Position numbers and translations under genes: made by a program
NCBI GenBank assembly: GCA_002497285.1
Contig: DANJ01000012.1
Coordinates: 1 to 17,688 of the forward strand
Length of the DNA: 17,688 nt
Source: Candidatus Pacearchaeota archaeon UBA92
Lineage (GTDB): Archaea; Nanobdellota; Nanobdellia; Pacearchaeales; GW2011-AR1
Direction of reading: 5' to 3'
Shown: piece after piece, positions 13,698 to 17,688 of the stretch
Layout of the letters: each line of letters opens with the position of its first letter
Position numbering within the stretch: position 1 is the first letter of the stretch
Notes under the pieces: generated by a model
Databases searched by the model: none
Seen by the model: only the letters and a program-made list of their open reading frames with translations
What the model was told of the DNA's origin: nothing

Positions 13698-13710
13698 ATG
13701 CGGAGGGTAG
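13698..13710 (-). repeat. tRNA-Leu 3' end, proximal copy of the 13-bp direct repeat
   Basis: This copy is the genuine end of the tRNA gene (acceptor strand CCTCCGC plus A), identical over 13 bp to 13582-13594. tRNA 3' ends are the classical target of tyrosine integrases, which leave such duplications. Confidence 0.7.
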
Positions 13711-13829
13711 GATTCGAACCTACGAAGGCACTAAGCACACAGGATTTCTAACGAAATCCTAACTTTACTTTTTCTTGTGAAAAAGCGACGTCTTAAGTCC
13801 TGCCCATTTGACCACTCTGGAACCCCCGC
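13699..13829 (-). tRNA. tRNA-Leu (anticodon UAA) with a 46-nt intron
   Basis: Read on the minus strand, the acceptor GCGGGGG pairs with CCTCCGC (one G-U) and is followed by discriminator A; CCA is not encoded. The D stem is CCA/TGG. The anticodon stem is CAGGA/TCCTG with loop CTTAAGA, anticodon TAA at 13795-13793. The variable arm is long (16 nt), as in Leu tRNAs, and the T arm is GTAGG-TTCGAAT-CCTAC. Removing 13791-13746 joins G37 to A38 and gives an 85-nt tRNA. The splice sites fit a bulge-helix-bulge. Two 3-nt bulges (AG^A and AA^A) flank a 4-bp helix of CTTA (13797-13794) with TTAG (13751-13748), which has one U-U mismatch. The intron also holds a 7-bp hairpin CTTTTTC/GAAAAAG. This intron position is the archaeal canonical one. 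Confidence 0.93.
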
Positions 13830-13852
13830 ACGATATTGAGAAAGAGAATTGG

Positions 13853-13860
13853 TTTTTAAA
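13853..13860 (-). promoter_or_regulatory. TATA box of the tRNA-Leu gene
   Basis: TTTAAAAA on the minus strand is centred about 27 nt before the first base of the tRNA (13829). The rest of the 128-bp gap to 13957 is AT-rich and holds the palindrome at 13873-13885, plus AT-rich sequence after the stop of the DUF5667-like gene. Confidence 0.65.
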
Positions 13861-13872
13861 GATTTGTTCTAG

Positions 13873-13885
13873 GTTACATTGTAAC
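13873..13885. promoter_or_regulatory. 13-nt palindrome upstream of the tRNA promoter
   Basis: GTTACATTGTAAC is a perfect palindrome around a central T, preceded by TTCTAGG. Eleven bases of it (GTTACAATGTA in the other orientation) recur at 16439-16449, where TTCTAGG again lies alongside. It may be a binding site for one regulator. Confidence 0.35.
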
Positions 13886-13957
13886 ATTAAAGGGAGTTCT
13901 TTAAAGTCAAAAGATTTTTCTTAAGAAATTAATAATTAATTTAGAAATAAAACCAAA

Positions 13958-15088
13958 TCATTCTTCATCTTCCTCTAATCCTTCATTTTCATCCCCTGCT
14001 TCTTGTTCTTCTTCATCCCCATCTATCTCAACTTTCATAATAGCATTAATTTCCTCAGAGCTTAGACCAGTTCTAACGGCAATTTCATTAATTATACTAT
14101 CTAAATCTGTTGTTTCTAGTTCAAACTTCCATTTTGAACCCCCAATTTCAATAACTACCTCTGCTTTTCCATCTTTAATTTCCACTTTAATTTCATTTTC
14201 ATTTAATTCTTCTTCCTCTTTTTCATCATCTAATAGTTTTTCTGCTTGTTTTGCTAATCTTCTTGCTTCCACATAATTGCCTTGGTCAAATTTGCTTTTC
14301 GCTTGATCTAATAAAGAATTAAATTGATCTAACACATCTTGGGATATTGTTATGTTTTCCTCTCCAACTTCTTCTAAAAATTTGTTAAGTTCTTCATCTG
14401 CATCTTCAATTGCTTCTAAAGCCTTCTTTTGTTTTTTAACTCCTTTTTCTTTTTCTATGCTCTCAATTTCTATTTCAATTTCTCCCTCTGACTTGTCTGT
14501 TTCTTGTTCAATTTCAATCTTGATTTTGTTTTTCTTATTTTCAATTTCTATTTCAACTTCTCCAGTTTGACCTTTCAAACTATTTAAAATAGAATTAATC
14601 AAATCCTTTTGTTCTTGAGTGATCTCCCCTTTAATTTCAATTTTTACTTTTAATTCTCCAAAAGTTTGTTCTACATCATCATCATGTTTCTCTAACTCTT
14701 TTTCTATTTCAATAACTTTTTCTATTTCTTGTAATGAATCGTCCTCTTCTACTTCTTTTACTTTTTCTTTTACTTTTAAAAGAGTTTTTCCATGAGCTTC
14801 CTGAGCTTTTTTTGCTTCTCCTAATTTGTTTTCTTTAATCATTTCTCTAATTTCTGCTAATCTCTCTTCTGCAATTTCTAATCCTTTTTTTGCTTTATCA
14901 ACATCACCAGCTACAAGAAGTAAGGTTACCTGATCAAATGCTTTGTCTAAGCCCCAAAGAAAACTATCTGGAGTTACTCCCGGATCAATTGTTGTAGTCT
15001 GTTGTGCATTCACTGGAGATGTAAGAACTATTAACAAAACTCCAAAAATGATACATTTCATATATCCTTCTTTTTTATTTACCAACAT
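13958..15088 (-). CDS. Secreted, highly acidic DUF5667-like coiled-coil protein
   Basis: The 376-aa protein has a cleavable signal peptide: basic start (LVNKKEGYMK), hydrophobic core about 12-24, likely cleavage after SPVNA (residue 28). The mature N-terminus (TIDPGVTPDSFLWGLDKAFDQVTLLLVAGDVDKAKKGLEIAEERLAEI) is typical of DUF5667, a domain of exported proteins with unknown function. After it come long charged helices and alternating strands rich in Glu, Lys and Ile (ELKVKIEIKGEI, VEIEIENKKNKIKIEIE). The C-terminus is almost purely acidic. It probably acts at the cell surface, perhaps binding cations or stabilising the envelope; this is inference. GGTGATAG six bases before the ATG and TATA at 15137-15130 support the start. 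ATG at residue 10 is an alternative. Confidence 0.75.
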   Translation of the reverse strand: MLVNKKEGYMKCIIFGVLLIVLTSPVNAQQTTTIDPGVTPDSFLWGLDKAFDQVTLLLVAGDVDKAKKGLEIAEERLAEIREMIKENKLGEAKKAQEAHGKTLLKVKEKVKEVEEDDSLQEIEKVIEIEKELEKHDDDVEQTFGELKVKIEIKGEITQEQKDLINSILNSLKGQTGEVEIEIENKKNKIKIEIEQETDKSEGEIEIEIESIEKEKGVKKQKKALEAIEDADEELNKFLEEVGEENITISQDVLDQFNSLLDQAKSKFDQGNYVEARRLAKQAEKLLDDEKEEEELNENEIKVEIKDGKAEVVIEIGGSKWKFELETTDLDSIINEIAVRTGLSSEEINAIMKVEIDGDEEEQEAGDENEGLEEDEE

Positions 15089-15129
15089 TTTCTATCACCA
15101 ATATATTATAATAACTTTAACAATAACCC

Positions 15130-15137
15130 ATTTAAAT
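15130..15137 (-). promoter_or_regulatory. TATA box of the DUF5667-like gene
   Basis: ATTTAAAT on the minus strand predicts transcription start near 15107 and a 19-nt leader that carries GGTGATAG (15099-15092). It lies just outside the left end of the IS, so the insertion may have displaced older upstream control elements. Confidence 0.5.
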
Positions 15138-15140
15138 AGT

Positions 15141-16088
15141 TTACTTTTCTTTTGACTTACTTAATCTAATCAAATCTAACCACTTATTAACCCCTAACTC
15201 TAAATGAGGTATAGCTACTTCGGCAGGCGTCTTTTTACCTAAAGACATATGTTTTCTGTTAAAGTTATAATTTATCTCTAATCCTTTCATTATTGCATGA
15301 GCAGATTCTAAACAACCATGAAAACCCCTCATGACTTTTGTTCTTTCCCTTATAGTATTATGCAATCTCTCAATAGGATAATTAAAACCTCTTTCATCTG
15401 CTATCACAACATTATGGATTATCTTGCTTTTAGTTCTTGAAGAAGCGTGATAAGGAGATTGTAAACTAAACGTTTTCCTTAATACTTTTGGATAACCTCT
15501 TAATCCATCTGTTGTAACAATTTCAACCTGTTCACCAACCTTAAACTTTGCTCTCTTCATAACCTTAATCAAATTATCATTAGTTCTACTCCTCATATAT
15601 TCGCCTGTTACCATAAATTTAGTTTCTACATCAAATGTATCAACAAACCAATTCTGCTCCTTACCTTTTTGATATTTGCTTTTTCTTCTGTAGTATTCCA
15701 TTTCATCGCTTTGCATTTCATTTCCGCATTTTATTGGAATATTATCAATTAAGTTGCTGACCATTGTAGCATATTTTACAATCCACCTATAAACTGACAT
15801 ATGGCTTGAATTACGAGGATAAAACGATTGAAAATGTTCTTGTACCTTTCTTAATGAAACACCTTTATAATATAAATCAATTCCAGCAGTAATTTTGTTC
15901 TCATGATTTCTCATTCGGTAAAATCCTTCATCAAGAACAAATCTAAAATTACATCTTTTACAGCTATATCTTTGTATTTTTCCTCGGTTCTGTGTTTTTC
16001 TTTTACCATCTTTTTTAGTTTGGTTAGAGTTACATTTAGGACAGGTTATATTTTTATACTTCTGCTGAATTATATCTTTGGATTTCAT
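15141..16088 (-). CDS. IS6/IS240-like DDE transposase with N-terminal zinc ribbon
   Basis: The complete 315-aa transposase begins with a zinc ribbon (C16, C19, C43, C46). A helix-turn-helix-like stretch (about 68-104, KGVSLRKVQEHFQ ... SVYRWIVKY) is followed by the RNase-H-like catalytic core with D128 in MQSDEMEY, D194 in VTTDGLRGYP and E240 in NYPIERLHNTIRERTKVMRGF. Catalytic residues and length appear intact, so the element may still be active. It belongs to the same broad family as the pseudogene at 162-1193, but the two differ clearly in sequence, so they came from separate insertions. There is no good ribosome-binding site. The leader holds a strong hairpin (16115-16133), which may limit expression. 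Assignment between IS6-like and other zinc-ribbon DDE families needs a database comparison. Confidence 0.85.
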   Translation of the reverse strand: MKSKDIIQQKYKNITCPKCNSNQTKKDGKRKTQNRGKIQRYSCKRCNFRFVLDEGFYRMRNHENKITAGIDLYYKGVSLRKVQEHFQSFYPRNSSHMSVYRWIVKYATMVSNLIDNIPIKCGNEMQSDEMEYYRRKSKYQKGKEQNWFVDTFDVETKFMVTGEYMRSRTNDNLIKVMKRAKFKVGEQVEIVTTDGLRGYPKVLRKTFSLQSPYHASSRTKSKIIHNVVIADERGFNYPIERLHNTIRERTKVMRGFHGCLESAHAIMKGLEINYNFNRKHMSLGKKTPAEVAIPHLELGVNKWLDLIRLSKSKEK

Positions 16089-16114
16089 TTTGGTTGGTAG
16101 CCGATTTGGAATCT

Positions 16115-16133
16115 AGGGGGCTTTGTGCCCCCT
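16115..16133 (-). repeat. Perfect G/C hairpin in the transposase leader
   Basis: AGGGGGC and GCCCCCT form a 7-bp stem around TTTGT, by far the most GC-rich stem in this AT-rich region. It lies 27 bases upstream of the transposase ATG. A TATA-like ATTTATATAG at about 16188-16179 would place it inside the mRNA leader, where it could slow translation or block read-through. Confidence 0.55.
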
Positions 16134-16234
16134 TTATATTTACTTAACTAATCACTAATTATATAAGTAAGCTAAACTATATAAATGTTTCGTTAGTTAA
16201 TTAGTAACTATATAGTTATTACTTTGAAAAGTAA

Positions 16235-16244
16235 GTTTTATAAA
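16235..16244 (+). promoter_or_regulatory. TATA box of the 47-aa zinc-ribbon gene
   Basis: GTTTTATAAA is centred about 26 nt before ATG 16266, which makes the message leaderless. It directly adjoins the proposed IS end (GAAAAGTAA), so the IS sequence may contribute to the promoter. Confidence 0.6.
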
Positions 16245-16265
16245 GAATAAATCTCCAATTTAAGT

Positions 16266-16409
16266 ATGGCAGAAATAAAAATAGAAGTTAAAGGTTATAA
16301 ATGTGAGAGATGTAATCATGAGTGGATACCAAGAAAAAAAGAATATCCTACTTTATGCCCAAATTGTAAATCTGCTTATTGGGATAAACCAGCTAGAAAA
16401 AAGAAATAA
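16266..16409 (+). CDS. Small zinc-ribbon protein (47 aa)
   Basis: This short open frame encodes MAEIKIEVKGYKCERCNHEW followed by a linker, CPNCKSAYWDKPARKKK and a stop. The two CxxC pairs (YKCERCNHEW and LCPNCKSAYW) are about 16 residues apart and form a rubredoxin/zinc-ribbon-like knuckle. The start and end strands are basic, suggesting nucleic-acid or protein binding. Similar tiny zinc-ribbon proteins are common in archaea and are usually uncharacterised. A well-placed TATA box (26 nt) supports expression, and a T7 run follows the stop (16410-16416), as expected for an archaeal terminator. It precedes the sigma-factor gene on the same strand but has a separate promoter. Confidence 0.7.
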   Translation: MAEIKIEVKGYKCERCNHEWIPRKKEYPTLCPNCKSAYWDKPARKKK

Positions 16410-16416
16410 TTTTTTT
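16410..16416 (+). terminator. Poly-T terminator after the zinc-ribbon gene
   Basis: A run of seven T bases begins at the base after the TAA stop. Archaeal RNA polymerase terminates at such T-runs without a hairpin. Confidence 0.5.
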
Positions 16417-16469
16417 GAGTCCAATAACTCCCGCTTAAGTTACAATGTAGTTCTAGGTAGATTATTGGC

Positions 16470-16502
16470 TTGACAAGTGCAAGCATAAGATAGATATTTA
16501 TA
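16470..16502 (+). promoter_or_regulatory. Promoter of the sigma-factor gene: archaeal TATA overlapping a bacterial-like -35/-10
   Basis: TATTTATA (16495-16502) is centred 26 nt before ATG 16525, a normal leaderless archaeal arrangement. The same stretch holds TTGACA (16470-16475), the consensus bacterial -35 hexamer. It is followed after 17 nt by GATATT (16493-16498), matching 4 of 6 bases of the -10 consensus. Overlap of both promoter types upstream of a sigma gene could be chance in AT-rich DNA or autoregulation. Confidence 0.45.
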
Positions 16503-16524
16503 CGCTTGATTTTGGATAAATTGA

Positions 16525-17415
16525 ATGAAAAGAATAGTAAAATCTCCCGTGGACTTTTACGCATATAAATTAGATTATACGGCATTTACTCCAGAAGAGA
16601 TGGGCGAATTTGGAAGGAGAATTGATGATGTTGGAAAAGATGCTTCTATTCTGGAAGGAGAAATAGTAAAGTCAATAGCAGAGTATTCTCCTAGAGGGTA
16701 TTCTTCTTCTAGGGTAAAGGCGGCTATTGTAAATGAGTTATTGAGGTATATCTCTGGAGGAATTGGAATGTATGAAAGAAATAATGGAGAAGATAGACAT
16801 ACAATGAGGTTAAAATCAAGATTGGGATCATTAGATAGAAAACTTGAAGATGCTGTCGAAGAATTTGCTTCAAATAATATGAATTTGGTTGTGAACTATT
16901 CAATAAGATTCGCATTTTTGTATAACTTTGATAGAGAAGACCTTGAGGATTTATTTAATGAATCTATGAATCGGGCCATTAATTTCTTTGATTTTGCATC
17001 TGGAAACAAATTTCTTAGTTTTGCAATTCCAGTTATGATGAGAGATTTTAAGAAGTATAGGGCGAAAGAATTCAGAAGAAAAGATCATTTTAGACAAGCT
17101 GCCGAGGGGAATGGAATTGCAGAAATTAATCCAGATACACGAATTACTCCTGATAAGGATTATCTCTTGAGAGAGGAAGGAAACGAAAGATTAAGGGCTG
17201 ATCTTGAAAAAGCTTTAAAGATGTTAAAACCCAAAGAGGAATTAATAATAAGACATAGATTTTTCATGGATGAAACTTTAACGCTTAAAGAAGTGGGGCA
17301 TTTGATGGACATTACAAAACAAAGAGTAAAACAAGTTCAGATAGAGGCGTTAGCAAAACTAAGGACCGCATTAGAAGAACAGGATATGAATTATATTGCT
17401 GAAGCTCTTGGTTAA
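16525..17415 (+). CDS. Bacterial-type sigma-70 family RNA polymerase sigma factor
   Basis: The 296-aa protein has the layout of a bacterial sigma factor. Region 1.2-like sequence lies at about 7-45 (SPVDFYAYKL ... FTPEEMGEFGRRIDD). A variable insert follows (about 46-112). Region 2 is at about 113-190: NNMNLVVNYSIRFAFLYNF, then DREDLEDLFNESMNRAINFFDF as the core-binding helix, and FLSFAIPVMMRDFKKYRAKEF for -10 recognition. Region 4 is at about 222-285: LKMLKPKEELIIRHRFF, then the helix-turn-helix TLKEVGHLMDITKQRVKQVQ and EALAKLR. Region 3 is essentially absent (about 30 residues of linker). The A-I-P in region 2 resembles the SigB/SigF group. Archaeal polymerase normally uses TBP/TFB, so this is out of place; sigma-like genes have been reported in some uncultivated archaea. 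The start is supported by a TATA box 26 nt upstream. Confidence 0.9.
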   Translation: MKRIVKSPVDFYAYKLDYTAFTPEEMGEFGRRIDDVGKDASILEGEIVKSIAEYSPRGYSSSRVKAAIVNELLRYISGGIGMYERNNGEDRHTMRLKSRLGSLDRKLEDAVEEFASNNMNLVVNYSIRFAFLYNFDREDLEDLFNESMNRAINFFDFASGNKFLSFAIPVMMRDFKKYRAKEFRRKDHFRQAAEGNGIAEINPDTRITPDKDYLLREEGNERLRADLEKALKMLKPKEELIIRHRFFMDETLTLKEVGHLMDITKQRVKQVQIEALAKLRTALEEQDMNYIAEALG

Positions 17416-17573
17416 TCGAATGGCTCGTCTATATTATCCAAGATTTCTTTAACATTTTCTGTGACATGTCTTATTACTTCCTCTTCGGTGGCTTTCCAAT
17501 TTTTCTCTTTGAAGCGTATCGCTTTTGCAGCCCCTGCAATTATAGCCATCTTCAATTTTTTTTCTTCATCCAT
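17412..17573 (-). CDS. Small helical protein of unknown function (53 aa)
   Basis: The open frame starts MDEEKKLKMAIIAGAAKAIR and ends EILDNIDEPFD. It is predicted to be nearly all helical, with an AIIAGAAKAI segment and a charged amphipathic C-terminal half (EEEVIRHVTENVKEIL). I recognise no family. A TATA element (complement of 17602-17591) centred about 24 nt upstream supports the start and expression. Its stop overlaps the stop of the sigma-factor gene by 3-4 bases, tail to tail. Such a small acidic-ended partner next to a sigma gene could be a regulator, but nothing beyond position suggests it. Confidence 0.5.
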   Translation of the reverse strand: MDEEKKLKMAIIAGAAKAIRFKEKNWKATEEEVIRHVTENVKEILDNIDEPFD

Positions 17574-17590
17574 GTATTCTTTTGAAGATT

Positions 17591-17602
17591 CCTGTATATA
17601 AG
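17591..17602 (-). promoter_or_regulatory. TATA box of the 53-aa gene
   Basis: CTTATATACAGG on the minus strand is centred about 24 nt before ATG 17573, consistent with a leaderless transcript. Confidence 0.5.
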
Positions 17603-17609
17603 AATTGTT

Positions 17610-17688
17610 GTAATTGAGGTGATACTCCTTGCCCTAAAGGGCAAGGCTTCTATGCATGATGCACATCCTGATTTCTCACATAATCTAT
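17610..17688 (-). mobile_element. Probable end of an IS200/IS605-type element
   Basis: CCTTGCCC (17627-17634) and GGGCAAGG (17639-17646) form a perfect 8-bp stem with loop TAAA. On the minus strand the hairpin is preceded by CATAGAAG and followed after 13 bases by TCAA then TTAC (end near 17614). This layout resembles right ends of IS200/IS605/IS1341 elements in archaea, which have subterminal hairpins of this very type and cleave at short T-rich motifs. No TnpA/TnpB reading frame can be confirmed in the 40 bases left before the window edge. Confidence 0.4.

Larger units (their letters stand above)
15141..16234 (-). mobile_element. Insertion sequence with intact DDE transposase; ends approximate
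   Basis: The transposase is complete. Candidate terminal inverted repeats are TTACTTTTC (15141-15149, overlapping the transposase stop) and GAAAAGTAA (16226-16234). No target duplication is evident, so the boundaries are tentative. The resulting 1094 bp is close to the 1100 bp estimated for the decayed element at the left of the window. Confidence 0.5.

Noticed and set aside
13742..13761. AGGATTTC-GTTA-GAAATCCT hairpin as a separate regulatory element
   Set aside because: It lies inside the tRNA-Leu gene. One arm is the anticodon stem and the other is intron, so it is an alternative fold of the precursor.
16139..16225. AT-rich block with repeated TAACTAAT/ATTAGTTA-like words as a replication origin or CRISPR-like array
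   Set aside because: The repeats are short, irregular in spacing and orientation and lack origin-recognition boxes. They are better explained as AT-rich promoter DNA of the IS.

Overview
The window looks like a chromosomal stretch from an AT-rich archaeon, probably of the DPANN type (Woesearchaeota/Pacearchaeota-like). That placement is an inference from the sequence. Most genes have a TATA element 24-27 nt before the start codon, which gives leaderless transcripts. A tRNA-Leu carries a canonical 37/38 intron with a bulge-helix-bulge. There are archaeal-type repair and metabolic genes (Ogg2 glycosylase, cyclic 2,3-diphosphoglycerate synthetase family) and compact toxin-antitoxin pairs. Against this background, the rightmost large gene encodes an unmistakable bacterial sigma-70-type factor, which is the most striking item here.

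Layout, left to right. (1) 1-32: start of a minus-strand gene that runs off the window. (2) About 110-1209: a decayed IS with a DDE transposase interrupted by one in-frame TGA. (3) 1220-1910: a VapBC-like toxin-antitoxin pair with a perfect tandem 9-bp repeat against its TATA box. (4) 1953-4195: a nucleoside phosphorylase and an aldehyde dehydrogenase. (5) 4250-4510: a solitary small winged-helix protein. (6) 4634-6345: a RibD/DHFR-like reductase translationally coupled to a class-III aminotransferase. (7) 6434-8373: a second winged-helix protein overlapping a RelE-like toxin, followed directly by the cyclic-2,3-diphosphoglycerate-synthetase-like GTPase. (8) 8370-11539, minus strand: Ogg2 8-oxoguanine glycosylase, an L-2-hydroxyglutarate oxidase-like flavoprotein, a one-domain O6-alkylguanine transferase and a dCTP-deaminase/dUTPase-like protein. 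(9) 11590-12901, plus strand: TatD nuclease and a small P-loop kinase. (10) 12913-13542, minus: a PD-(D/E)XK nuclease-like protein. (11) 13582-13829: a compact array of hairpins bracketed by a 13-bp direct repeat of the tRNA 3' end, then the intron-containing tRNA-Leu(UAA). (12) 13958-15088, minus: a secreted, very acidic DUF5667-like protein. (13) About 15141-16234: an apparently intact IS with a zinc-ribbon/DDE transposase. (14) 16266-17573: a 47-aa zinc-ribbon protein, the sigma factor and a 53-aa minus-strand protein. (15) 17610-17688: a hairpin resembling an IS200/IS605-type element end.

Working together: the aldehyde dehydrogenase and class-III aminotransferase could form an omega-amino-acid (GABA-like) catabolic route around 2-oxoglutarate/glutamate, to which the L-2-hydroxyglutarate oxidase is metabolically adjacent. 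Glycosylase, alkyltransferase, dCTP-deaminase-like protein and TatD suggest a DNA-repair and nucleotide-hygiene block. From about 12.9 kb to the right edge the character turns accessory: nuclease-like protein, tRNA-end duplication, IS elements, secreted protein and sigma factor. Lateral acquisition is plausible there. No rRNA gene or CRISPR array was seen. Stretches between genes longer than 100 bases are described in the entries; nothing else recognisable was found in them.
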